Virus record (IMG/VR): IMGVR_UViG_3300017782_000007 | Location: 22,836-86,835 of that record | Length of the DNA: 64,000 bases | Reading direction: 5' to 3' (one strand) | From: a virus | In this document: in pieces, positions 30,294-38,582 of the stretch | Position numbering within the stretch: the first letter of the stretch is position 1 | Layout of the letters: the number at the start of each line of letters is the position of its first letter | The notes under the pieces: generated by a model | Database searches by the model: none | What the model was told of the DNA's origin: nothing | What the model saw: the letters and a program-made list of their open reading frames with translations, nothing else | Made by a program: the position numbers and the translations under genes

Positions 30294-30357
30294 GTACTGG
30301 GAGTATAACTATTGTGACATAATAGTGAACTAGGGTTCGAATCCCTTGCCGAAATAA
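30294..30357 (+). tRNA. tRNA-Val(GAC)-like, no matching acceptor
   Basis: D-arm TAC-TGGGA-GTA (30295-30305), anticodon arm CTATT-GTGACAT-AATAG (30309-30325, anticodon GAC at 30316-30318), T-arm AGGG-TTCGAAT-CCCT (30332-30346). The sequence after the T-arm (TGCCGAA) has no complement before the D-arm, and only about 15 bases separate it from the Phe-like unit. Possibly degenerate or processed in an unusual way. Confidence 0.4.
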
Positions 30358-30891
30358 ATTTAGTTTGAAGTATCTTGAATGACGTATTTAATGCTTAGGG
30401 CTCAGCAGAGATAGACGAAGAATACCTTCTCTCCTAGATCTGGAGGACGTACCCTAGGTAGCCTATGGCTTCCTTTAAATAATTCAATTTTTTATTTGTG
30501 AATAGCTTAAACCTGAAGACGCGTTTTAGTCAACTGGATGTGAAGTAAAGAGTACGACACAAATTGGATTACCTACACCGAGCGGTAGAATTCATCCATA
30601 CCAGAGAAACTATACGTATAACGAGCGAGGAGCCTCTTCTAAAAATAGCACCTGTCCGTTTGACAGAAGAAATAACATCATAGGTTTTATATTGATGGCT
30701 AAGCCAACCAACTGGGTGTTGGAGCTTAGTTTATATAGATTATATTGTAGGTAGTGGTGGTAGGCGACTATACCCTCAAGCCAGGGGTGAAGTTGATACA
30801 ATATATTCTCACTATAAAGTCAATAATTTTGATGTTCACGTAGAAGATAATCAAGTCTGAGAGTTAGATTTTTATTACTGTAAATTAGTTT
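30358..30891 (+). ncRNA. Large structured non-coding gap
   Basis: About 530 bases without a convincing gene. Visible folds: TCTCC/GGAGG near 30429-30445, CTAC/GTAG nested in GGAT/ATCC near 30567-30598, CTGTC/GACAG near 30651-30665, CTAAG/CTTAG enclosing CCAAC/GTTGG near 30699-30728, and a perfect 9-bp stem TATATTGTA/TACAATATA near 30741-30806 enclosing a GGTGGTAGG-containing arm. None matches a class I know. Confidence 0.45.
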
Positions 30892-31485
30892 ATGAAACAA
30901 ATTATATTGAATTTTGTCTTATTAATAGCATTAGCAGCAACTAATGTTGGAGTTTGGCAGAATACTACTGTTATAGAATCAACTGATTCTGAATTACGAT
31001 CGAGTCTCACCTTGGTAACCCAAGAATTAGAATGTGTAGAAGAAGAACTGTCTTCGTTGAAAATGGATTACGAAGATTTCAAGTTAAAAGATACCACATT
31101 ACTAGAGACTTTTGGCCTAGAGGAGCTTTCATCGCCAGATGAGAAGAACTCTTGGAAGAAAATGGATGGAACTTTTGTCTCCCTGTTAAAGGAAGCGGAA
31201 GCGGTATCCGGATTTAGATGGCGAATCAACTCTGGTTATAGAACTTGTTCACACAACAAGAACTTAATTAAGAGAGGATACAAAGCCGCTAAAAATAGTT
31301 GGCATATGGACGGAAATGCCGTAGATATTTCTGCATCTACATCTGCCTATAGGAAACTTATTCTTAACTCATTAAAACATATTGGAATAGTGAAGGGTAT
31401 AAAGGTATACCCAGCACATATTCATGTTCAATGGAAAAACGATCATGATTTATGGAATCAAAAAGATTTAATTGCAATGAAATAG
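30892..31485 (+). CDS. Exported M15-type D,D-peptidase
   Basis: 197 residues. Signal peptide or anchor at residues 3-20, a coiled-coil linker to about residue 75, then an M15-type domain: RINSGYRTCSHNKNLIK, NSWHMDGNAVDISAS (H-x(6)-D zinc site) and AHIHVQW (distal H-x-H). These enzymes trim peptide stems of peptidoglycan. It is the second M15 peptidase in the window and different from the one at 6635. Flanked by structured gaps on both sides. Confidence 0.85.
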   Translation: MKQIILNFVLLIALAATNVGVWQNTTVIESTDSELRSSLTLVTQELECVEEELSSLKMDYEDFKLKDTTLLETFGLEELSSPDEKNSWKKMDGTFVSLLKEAEAVSGFRWRINSGYRTCSHNKNLIKRGYKAAKNSWHMDGNAVDISASTSAYRKLILNSLKHIGIVKGIKVYPAHIHVQWKNDHDLWNQKDLIAMK

Positions 31486-31934
31486 AAGGGACCTCAGGTC
31501 CTTTCATACCGCCTTAGTTATTGACTGTAAAAGTGTGATAACTAAGGGTGTGTCCCGCTTAAGAGCGAAAAAATAGTTATCGTATAACGGTAACGGTCAG
31601 TCCAAATAGTTATTAGTTTCTGTACACAATACGCTAATACTATTATTAGACTCTTGGATTCCTTAATCCCTGAGACAATTCTGAAGGTGACCACAAAGAT
31701 TGTGTAAGTGAATGATCCTCACTAAAAATATAGATCGTATTAAAATGAAAGATTCATTGGCTAGGCCAGTAAGTTATCTTAGTGTTACATTATACTTATG
31801 GAAGCAATTATCATACCCATAACGGGCCATTAAGTATTTTCCCTACATAACGAATACCACTGCTCTCGGTGCAGGATTGGTTAGGTACATAACAAGCTAC
31901 TAATTACTGAATCTGATTTTTTAACTATTAAAAT
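31486..31934 (+). ncRNA. Large structured non-coding gap
   Basis: About 450 bases without a gene. Folds: a terminator-like GGACC-TCA-GGTCC right after the stop (31490-31503), a perfect 10-bp stem CCTTAGTTAT/ATAACTAAGG near 31512-31547, CGCT/AGCG near 31557-31568, GTTAT/ATAAC near 31576-31588, GGATT/AATCC near 31657-31670, CACAA/TTGTG near 31692-31704 and TGGC-TAG-GCCA followed by GTAA near 31758-31772. It ends in the leader TTTTTTAACTATTAAAA. Confidence 0.45.
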
Positions 31935-33980
31935 TTGAAATACCTTTTAAACAAAAACACCTACCAAGTAAGTGGATTTGAGTCAATCTCCTACAGTGAA
32001 ATGTTAGAGAAATTGAGTTCAATGGAGGTAATATGCGTCGATACGGAAACTAGACCCAAGAGCGAATTTATGTCAATCCCAATGGCAGGTCTAGATCCAC
32101 ACTTATCTGAAATTGTTATGTGTCAAATAGGAGATGAACACGATCAGTTCATCATAGATGTTAGACACGAAGACATCATGGGTCTTAAATCAATCTTAGA
32201 AGAGCCTAAGGTTGTTAAGATATTGCAAAACGCCAAGTTTGATTATAAAATGCTCTTAACCAATTTTGGTATAAGAGTTAATAACATCAGAGATACGATG
32301 ATTCAAGAGCGAGTGCTAACAACTGGTGATATTTCAGCCAGAGCTTCGTTAGAGGCCTTAGCCAAGAAATATGTCGGATTTGAATTTGCGAAAACCAATC
32401 AGTTAAACCTCTTTGAAAAGCCACCAGAGGTAGTCCTAACTAAGAGTGTGAGGACAGAATTTAAAAACGTGGGAAGTCGACCTTTTACTAAGCGACAGTG
32501 TGAATACGGTGTAATGGATATAATACTACCGATTCAGATAGACAGGGAACAACAATTAGACATCAAATCCCAAGATTTGACTAGGATTGCGAAACTCGAG
32601 AATGACTTTATTCATGTAATGGGTGAAATCGAAACAAATGGATTTTACTTAAATGTTCCTAAATGGAAAGAATTATATGAACAAAGACTAGAGGAGTATC
32701 AATTAGCTAGGAAAGATTTAGTTGATTACATTTTTGATAATAAGATGGAAGGATTATATAAATGGAAAAGTAGTTTATTCGAGAGCGACAAACTATTAAA
32801 CATTAATCTTTCCTCAAGCCACCAAGTTGTTGAGCTACTTAATGTCTTAGGTATAGATACTAAAATCTTAGATAAAAAGAAATCAAAAAAACAAGGACAC
32901 GACGTCTTCAAAGACAGTATCGAAGAACGTGTTCTCAAAAAGTACAAAAAGAGGTTTAAGATAGTACCTCTTTACCTGCACTTTAAGCAATTAGAGAAAG
33001 CAGTAACTACATATGGCATTGATTTTTTAAATCATGTCTCGCCCAGGACGGGGAGAGTTCACTCCTCATATCGACAAATCATTCGTAGTGGAAGAATGGC
33101 TTCTAGTAGGCCTAATCTTCAAAACCTGCCGAATGGATCAAAACTCCCTGGGTATCGGGAGTGTTTTACTAATTCAAAACCAGGCACCAAACTTATTGTA
33201 GCTGATTACTCTGGACAGGAGACAGCAATCTTAGCTGACAGAGCTCAAGAGACCGCCATGATTGATTTTTTGGTCAATCAAGGAGGAGATTTTCACTCAC
33301 ACACTGCTAAACGCATGTTTGGAGTCAATGTGAGTAAGACAGAAAATCCACATCTTAGGCAAATCGCTAAGTCGATAAGCTTCGGGTTAGCATATGGTAT
33401 GTCCGCACATAAATTAGCAACTGATTTCGAAATTACTATAGAGGAGGCTGAAGACTTTATCGATAAGTATTATGAAGCATACCCCGAATTAAATAAATAT
33501 TTCAAAGATCAACGGAGGAAGGCTCTTGAGAATGGCTTTATTCTCATTGACCCTGTAGTAGGACGCAAGTCTTTCCTTGTAGGCATTCATGACAAGTACC
33601 TTGATGCAAAGGCTGTTATAGATGAATATAGGGAAGCAGAGGCATTAAAGAAAGTTCCGAAGCAAGTCTGGTCAGATTTTTATTCGGCTAAAGGAAGGAT
33701 AGAGAGGTTGTCGCAAAATTTACCCATTCAGGGTACTGCGGCAAATATGACAAAGGTAGCCGCGATTCGGTTTCAGAAGTGGATAAAGGGGAGTAAATTG
33801 GAAGAATTTGTTAAGATTGTCAACATGGTTCACGATGAAATCGTTGTAGAATGCCATGATGATTATGTAAGTATGTGTAAGGATGAATTGGAAAAACAAA
33901 TGATACTAGCTGGCGGAATATTTTGTAAAACTGTTCCAATGAGAGTAGATGCTCAAGTTGGTCCTTTCTGGGATCACTAG
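31935..33980 (+). CDS. DNA polymerase, family A, with 3'-5' exonuclease
   Basis: 681 residues. An N-terminal proofreading exonuclease shows VDTETRP (Exo I) near 34-40, QNAKFDYKML (Exo II) and EYGVMDIILP (Exo III). The polymerase has motif A VADYSGQETA near residue 424, motif B RQIAKSISFGLAYG near 475-488 and motif C MVHDEIVVE near 631-639. No 5'-nuclease domain is present. It should be the phage replicative polymerase. The start is TTG at 31935, directly after the TTAACTATTAAAA leader. Motif A has a glycine (DYSGQE) where bacterial Pol I reads DYSQIE, as in some phage enzymes. Confidence 0.95.
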   Translation: MKYLLNKNTYQVSGFESISYSEMLEKLSSMEVICVDTETRPKSEFMSIPMAGLDPHLSEIVMCQIGDEHDQFIIDVRHEDIMGLKSILEEPKVVKILQNAKFDYKMLLTNFGIRVNNIRDTMIQERVLTTGDISARASLEALAKKYVGFEFAKTNQLNLFEKPPEVVLTKSVRTEFKNVGSRPFTKRQCEYGVMDIILPIQIDREQQLDIKSQDLTRIAKLENDFIHVMGEIETNGFYLNVPKWKELYEQRLEEYQLARKDLVDYIFDNKMEGLYKWKSSLFESDKLLNINLSSSHQVVELLNVLGIDTKILDKKKSKKQGHDVFKDSIEERVLKKYKKRFKIVPLYLHFKQLEKAVTTYGIDFLNHVSPRTGRVHSSYRQIIRSGRMASSRPNLQNLPNGSKLPGYRECFTNSKPGTKLIVADYSGQETAILADRAQETAMIDFLVNQGGDFHSHTAKRMFGVNVSKTENPHLRQIAKSISFGLAYGMSAHKLATDFEITIEEAEDFIDKYYEAYPELNKYFKDQRRKALENGFILIDPVVGRKSFLVGIHDKYLDAKAVIDEYREAEALKKVPKQVWSDFYSAKGRIERLSQNLPIQGTAANMTKVAAIRFQKWIKGSKLEEFVKIVNMVHDEIVVECHDDYVSMCKDELEKQMILAGGIFCKTVPMRVDAQVGPFWDH

Positions 33981-34068
33981 TTACAGTTATGTTTAGAAGC
34001 TCTTACAGCGTATGTAAGATACCTTTACGCATTTAAACAAGATAATCTATGTATATTAAAATTACTTG

Positions 34069-34094
34069 GTGGGGCGAACTTCGGTTCGTTCCAC
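34069..34094 (+). terminator. UUCG-capped hairpin
   Basis: 11-bp stem (34069-34079 with 34084-34094) around TTCG. It lies five bases before the tRNA-like element at 34099. The T tract is weak. Confidence 0.65.
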
Positions 34095-34098
34095 TATA

Positions 34099-34143
34099 TT
34101 CTTGGTATGGTAGTAATTAAGGTTCGATTCCTTAGCCAAGAAC
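34099..34143 (+). ncRNA. tRNA top-half element, copy 3
   Basis: 7-bp outer stem TTCTTGG/CCAAGAA (34099-34105 with 34136-34142), TATGGTAGTAAT (D-loop-like GGTAG) at 34106-34117, and a T-arm TAAGG-TTCGATT-CCTTA (34118-34134), one spacer G. No anticodon arm. It precedes an exported-protein gene. Confidence 0.72.
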
Positions 34144-34169
34144 ATTACTTAACCAAAAATTTTTTAATT

Positions 34170-34682
34170 ATGAAAAATTTAATATTTTCTCTACTTATCT
34201 GTAGTGGATTTACTTCCTATGCTCAGAATCCTTTTCAAGGAGGACTAATTGCTAGACCAGAAGTAAGAGCCTTTGCCGTAGAAGAGAGACTCAGTAGATC
34301 TCCTACTGATTTACGTACACAAAAAGATATCCGATTAAAAGTCATAGGGTTCGCAGGAATCAGACTTGACTTCGAACTTGGAAAAAAAGGATTCTATCGT
34401 TCTGATATGTTAATATCAGTTACTAGCTTGCCTTTTGATTATGTAAGATTAAATGGTCTATTAGGCTATAATCCTACGCCAGTTATGGGGGTATTCTTAG
34501 GTGTTTCTGGTGATTACAACCACCTAATAGATGACCGAGTGAATATGTCTATAGTTGGAGGAGTAGAACATGTGCTCCATACAGGAAAACAACTTGATAT
34601 AAAAATAGATACTGGATTTTACTTTGAAGTTATAAATAAAGATCATTCGCTAGCGACTGGTCTATCGTTCATATTTAAATAA
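34170..34682 (+). CDS. Exported beta-barrel-like protein
   Basis: 170 residues from the ATG at 34170 (the frame extends back through the tRNA-like element). Signal peptide MKNLIFSLLICSGFTSYAQ, then alternating strands with aromatic ends (FAGIRLDFELGKKGFY; ATGLSFIF). Composition and the terminal FIFK suggest a small outer-membrane barrel, like many Bacteroidota surface proteins. A role in host-surface change or superinfection control is conceivable. Confidence 0.65.
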   Translation: MKNLIFSLLICSGFTSYAQNPFQGGLIARPEVRAFAVEERLSRSPTDLRTQKDIRLKVIGFAGIRLDFELGKKGFYRSDMLISVTSLPFDYVRLNGLLGYNPTPVMGVFLGVSGDYNHLIDDRVNMSIVGGVEHVLHTGKQLDIKIDTGFYFEVINKDHSLATGLSFIFK

Positions 34683-34687
34683 ATATC

Positions 34688-35863
34688 ATGAATCCAGACG
34701 GTATAAATAATCCGATGTTAGTTGGTGTTACATCTTTAGTAGTAGCATTTATCTTTTTGTCTATAGGAGCCTCTATTCGTAGAGCTTCTAAGAAAGCAGA
34801 AAGAGAAGGAGTTCCTTTTGATTCTCTTCAGTTATTAAATAACTTTATCAAGCATCAATTTGGACTCTTTGCCTTAATTACTTTTGGCTTAATGCTAGCC
34901 GAAACTGTAATATTAACTGACCTAGCCGCGGATGACAGAAATCCAGCCGGTGTATTCCTAATTCACGGAGGTATTAACATTGCTATGTTTGTTCTAGGAA
35001 TTAATTTTCCTAAGAATTCATTAGCTTTTGCCAAAGCCACCATAACTGGAATCAAACAAATGTACTTTTCTTCTAGATCGAAAGATAAGAAGTTTAAAGC
35101 TAAGCTTGATAAGATGCCCGAAAAGATCACTATGTCACAGTACCTAGCAATTACAGGATTTACATTTGCGTGTGTATACGCAGCTATCATTGCTCCAATG
35201 GAAATATTAGAGATGATGGCTAGGGGATACGGAGCGTACGATTACTTGGAACTCTATTATTATGAATGGAGAACTCCAAAAGAAGTTTATGAAGCTTACT
35301 ATGCTTCTGTAGCTTTCCAAAGCCACCCGTTGTATATTGAACATGGACAGTTTTCTACTGTTGATGAGATTATGCATGGAGGGTTAGATACTTCAATATT
35401 CTTAGTTCAATGGCACTTTCTATTAGCATTCCTTAAAGGATGTGCTGTAGTTGGCTATGGACAGAATACGTTATTAGATGATTTTGCTCAGCAATTAACT
35501 GGTGATCAAATCATTACACATAAGAAGAGTTTCAGCGATTTTGAGAAGGATCCTAACATCCGATCAGACTTTTTTGAATCTTTACTTAAGAAATGTGGAA
35601 TGGTTGAACCTGGTCTATCTACTCAGCTAGGACGTATAGTTAACTCTTATGACAAAATGACTAAAGGGAAGAATAGAGTTTATACTGCTCTTAAAGTCCA
35701 GCTAGAAGAGATTAAAACTATCGATAAAGCTTATAGTAAAGGAAAATTATCTAAATCTGATTATGAGAGTAAACTAAAAAATCATAAGCAAGAAGTGAAG
35801 AAGGTAATTGGTGCTTCATCAAAACACGGAAAAGGATTAGGGGTTTCCATAAGTATAAAATGA
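34688..35863 (+). CDS. Polytopic membrane protein, unknown
   Basis: 391 residues with about five hydrophobic segments (residues 10-27, 57-76, 90-106, 152-172 and one near 240-260), long soluble stretches, and a charged helical C-terminus rich in Lys. The TGA stop at 35861-35863 is followed in the same frame by 65 codons encoding a zinc-ribbon domain without its own start, so a longer product by readthrough is possible (see the next feature). No family recognised. Confidence 0.65.
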   Translation: MNPDGINNPMLVGVTSLVVAFIFLSIGASIRRASKKAEREGVPFDSLQLLNNFIKHQFGLFALITFGLMLAETVILTDLAADDRNPAGVFLIHGGINIAMFVLGINFPKNSLAFAKATITGIKQMYFSSRSKDKKFKAKLDKMPEKITMSQYLAITGFTFACVYAAIIAPMEILEMMARGYGAYDYLELYYYEWRTPKEVYEAYYASVAFQSHPLYIEHGQFSTVDEIMHGGLDTSIFLVQWHFLLAFLKGCAVVGYGQNTLLDDFAQQLTGDQIITHKKSFSDFEKDPNIRSDFFESLLKKCGMVEPGLSTQLGRIVNSYDKMTKGKNRVYTALKVQLEEIKTIDKAYSKGKLSKSDYESKLKNHKQEVKKVIGASSKHGKGLGVSISIK

Positions 35864-36061
35864 ACCCCAGAACACAAATGCAAAGGATGTAAGCACAGAG
35901 TACATAAGACTTTCGAGTGGAAAGGAAAAGAGCTATGTCCAGATTGCATTAAAAAAATACCAGGAATTAGGATTTGTCCTGAGTGTTTGAAAGTAAAGAG
36001 GGTCAGTCCTAGATACTTTAAATCCACTAAAACTAGAGTATGTTTAGAGTGTGATCCTTAA
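35864..36061 (+). CDS. Zinc-ribbon segment without an obvious start codon
   Basis: 65 in-frame codons directly after the upstream TGA encode two zinc ribbons: CKGC paired with CPDC, and CPEC paired with CLEC. Spacing and charge leave no doubt that it is coding. No ATG or GTG occurs in the frame and the only TTG is late. Options: UGA readthrough of the 391-residue protein, a +1 shift from the ATG at 35860, a non-standard start, or a single-base error or mutation that hides an ATGA overlap start. Confidence 0.6.
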   Translation, partial: TPEHKCKGCKHRVHKTFEWKGKELCPDCIKKIPGIRICPECLKVKRVSPRYFKSTKTRVCLECDP

Positions 36062-36070
36062 TTGGATCAC
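36051..36070 (+). terminator. Hairpin at the end of the zinc-ribbon segment
   Basis: GTGATCC-TTAATT-GGATCAC, perfect 7 bp; it includes the stop codon. The T tract is poor. Confidence 0.5.
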
Positions 36071-36090
36071 CTCTTCTCTACTCACAAAAT

Positions 36091-36121
36091 TTGACTTTCA
36101 TTAATTAAATCATTATATTAA
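36091..36121 (+). promoter_or_regulatory. Weak host-type promoter candidate
   Basis: TTGACT at 36091 and TATATTAA at 36114-36121 with the same 20-base spacing as the three better promoters; the -7 element lacks the final TTTG. Confidence 0.3.
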
Positions 36122-36134
36122 AAAGCTTATTTTT

Positions 36135-36413
36135 ATGAGTACTAAAGAATTGGTATTAACTTATTTGGCTAACGTAGCCACAGCATCTGGAGTCGCAAAT
36201 GATAAACAAGAAGGTCATTTGGTTGCTGATCTCTTATTAGAGGAAGCTAAAAAAGATCCAGATCGGATGATGGATTTGACTGCTAAAGCTATTGATAGCG
36301 CAAAAGCATTCAGAGTATTTCGTTCAAAACAAGAAATGAAGTTGAAAGAGTTAGCGACTGCATCCGGTATGCACTCATTAGAGATTCTTAAAGACAGATT
36401 AAAAAATCCTTAA
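36135..36413 (+). CDS. Small helical hypothetical protein
   Basis: 92 residues, MSTKELVLTYLANVATASGV..., acidic and helical throughout. Own leader after a terminator. No family recognised. Confidence 0.6.
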   Translation: MSTKELVLTYLANVATASGVANDKQEGHLVADLLLEEAKKDPDRMMDLTAKAIDSAKAFRVFRSKQEMKLKELATASGMHSLEILKDRLKNP

Positions 36414-36830
36414 TCAAGAACCAAGGAGTATACAATGCCTAAGTTGCAGGGTACGAAGATAATCGTGGCTTAGGTGTTTAGAGAATATTAACTATATAAG
36501 ACATACAATTTACATGAAAACTTAGGAGGAATTAATTCTGTAGTGGAAGAAAAGTCTCCCTGAGCCAACAGGGCGACACCCTTAAGGCACTAAGCAAGTA
36601 TTGTGAATAGAAATATTTTGGCTATGGTATAAGAAAAGAACATACTCTGATTTACGTCAGCATGTCTTCGAGTATCTTAAGAACCTTTTCTATAGCGCTA
36701 GATACTAGTTCTTCGGAACACTATGAATCTGGACTACAAATCGAAATATTATATGTAGTGTATCTTAATACATTTTAGATTTACCACTAGAAGGTAAAAT
36801 ATTCTCGCTCTCCTGTTTAAAACAAGCAAT
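36414..36830 (+). ncRNA. Structured non-coding gap
   Basis: About 417 bases without a gene. Folds include CCTAAG/CTTAGG enclosing ACGA/TCGT (about 36440-36477), GTC-CCCTG/CAGGG-GAC (about 36560-36584), ATACTC/GAGTAT enclosing CTGA-TTTACG-TCAG (about 36644-36689), and TAGTTC-TTCG-GAAC (about 36707-36722). No tRNA arms found. Confidence 0.45.
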
Positions 36831-37991
36831 ATGAACTTAATGTTAAAAGAATTTATCACCTCTAACGGTAAATTCGTACCACCTGATGTAGAGTCTTATA
36901 TAAAAGGTGGTAGAAAACATGATTTCTGCGCTTTTTGTAATAAGAAACATCATAATTACGCAACCTATAACTTTAATAAAGAAGATAGGAAAAGTCATCA
37001 GGTATTATCCTCACACATGAGAATACCTAGGTATGATGACTGTTTTGTATGTGTGCGCTGTACTAAAGAAATCGAGGAAGAGGTGTATGGAGATCAAATA
37101 AAGCATCCTGTAGTACTACAGATCTTTAAAGATTCTAATATGTTTTTGAGGAAAAGAATAACCTCATATGTAGAGGATTTAACTTTTATTGATAACTCTA
37201 AGAGTTACCCTCCGCCAACAAGCTTCACCACAGGCAATTTAGACGATTCTAAGTGCATCTTCTGTAAAGATAACCTTCTATCCCAAGAAGGTAGAATAAC
37301 TCCCGTAGATGTCCCCATAGGGGTTAATAGGAAGGTTTATGGAAGAGCTTACTGCTGTGAGTATTGTGATAATGTAATGTCTACTCTGATTTCAGAGGAT
37401 GCTAAACGAGTAAATGGATCTCTTCACGGAGATTGGGATACTTGTGTAGAATGTTCATCACATTACCCTATCACCAGAAATGAAGCCAAAGCCAGAGAAG
37501 AATTTAATACTACTGGCAACCATTATTGTAGTGCTTGTATCGAGAATAAGTATGACTATGCTTTACATCAGGAAAGATTCCCAACATTAGATTGTACGGG
37601 AGGATGTGGAAAGCAATTAACTTATGATCTTACTATATGTTTAAGTGTACCTAAAGTTAAATACTGTACGAGTTGCTTAAATGAAACTTACAATGATGAG
37701 CAAACTAAGAAATTTAATTCTCCTGCTTATCCATCCAAGCAAGAGAAGTTTACTATAAAAACTTTTTACTCTTCGAAGGGCTTGGAGGAAAAGATAACTT
37801 TTATTCTTTTTAAGAATGGGTTAGATTTGCCTTATACCAGTCCTTATTATAATTACACTATGTTCCATGAAACACATGAAGGTTCTATAAAACTGAGAGA
37901 ATCCGATGATTTTCATTCAGCAGAAGAGGCCATCGACGATGGTGTAGAAGCTGCTTTCAGGGAATATGAGTATCTTATGAACCCTCCTTAG
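36831..37991 (+). CDS. Multi-zinc-ribbon protein
   Basis: 386 residues with at least eight CxxC-type pairs (CAFC, CVRC, CIFC, CEYC, CVEC, CSAC, CTGGC, CTSC), enough for four zinc sites spread over residues 25-290. The C-terminal 90 residues are acidic and lack cysteines. The N-terminus MLKEFITSNGKFVPPDVE is unlike known families. Such proteins often bind nucleic acids or transcription complexes. It stands at the head of the replication genes (helicase, ERF, primase). Confidence 0.7.
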   Translation: MNLMLKEFITSNGKFVPPDVESYIKGGRKHDFCAFCNKKHHNYATYNFNKEDRKSHQVLSSHMRIPRYDDCFVCVRCTKEIEEEVYGDQIKHPVVLQIFKDSNMFLRKRITSYVEDLTFIDNSKSYPPPTSFTTGNLDDSKCIFCKDNLLSQEGRITPVDVPIGVNRKVYGRAYCCEYCDNVMSTLISEDAKRVNGSLHGDWDTCVECSSHYPITRNEAKAREEFNTTGNHYCSACIENKYDYALHQERFPTLDCTGGCGKQLTYDLTICLSVPKVKYCTSCLNETYNDEQTKKFNSPAYPSKQEKFTIKTFYSSKGLEEKITFILFKNGLDLPYTSPYYNYTMFHETHEGSIKLRESDDFHSAEEAIDDGVEAAFREYEYLMNPP

Positions 37992-37992
37992 T

Positions 37993-38562
37993 ATGGAGTT
38001 AACAAAAGAAAAATTACAACAACTTAACAAATTAGGTCTTAGATTAGAACATTATTTTGTGCTCTGGTCTAAGGCAGAATCATTAGCCCTATTACCCTAT
38101 TACAAGGTAGATAATAGTATTTACACAGATTTGATGAACAAAGGGTACCTTAGTTTATCTAAAAACATTACAAAAGATGGTATTAAACTTATTGCCCCAG
38201 TGGAGGAAACCCAAGAGTGGCGAGAACATTTTGAAAAATGGTGGAATTTATACCCATCTACCGACAAGATTGATCACCACCCAAGATCGAGAAGTCTTAG
38301 AGGTAACAAAGCTGCCGCGGAAAGATATTATAAAAGAATTTACGAAAGGAGTGATGACGGTATGCATAGAAAAATATATGCCGGGTTACAAAACCACATT
38401 CAATCCTTTACTTCACGTACGAAGCTCACTGGGGATAACGCTTTCAAGTACTTCCCATCTGCCTCAAAATGGCTCAACAACGAGCTATGGGATGTCTGGT
38501 ATGAGTCCGACTCGGGTAACTCAGATAGACCCCCTAAGAGCGGGAGAATTAAAATTTCATGA
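37993..38562 (+). CDS. Putative helicase loader / replication organiser
   Basis: 189 residues. The region WREHFEKWWNLYPSTDKID followed by RGNKAAAERYYKRI resembles the C-terminal domain of phage replisome organisers and DnaD-type loaders (W-x-LYP, then KxAAxxxxKR). It starts one base after the zinc-ribbon gene and directly precedes the DnaB-like helicase gene. The likely job is to load the helicase at the origin. The N-terminal half looks like a winged-helix DNA-binding domain, but this is uncertain. Confidence 0.55.
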   Translation: MELTKEKLQQLNKLGLRLEHYFVLWSKAESLALLPYYKVDNSIYTDLMNKGYLSLSKNITKDGIKLIAPVEETQEWREHFEKWWNLYPSTDKIDHHPRSRSLRGNKAAAERYYKRIYERSDDGMHRKIYAGLQNHIQSFTSRTKLTGDNAFKYFPSASKWLNNELWDVWYESDSGNSDRPPKSGRIKIS

Positions 38563-38582
38563 GAATGTAGCGTCACAAGGAA

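Noticed and set aside
30610-30801. 63-residue minus-strand frame in the structured gap
   Set aside because: It lies on the strand opposite to all neighbours, has no leader, and is better explained by RNA stems.
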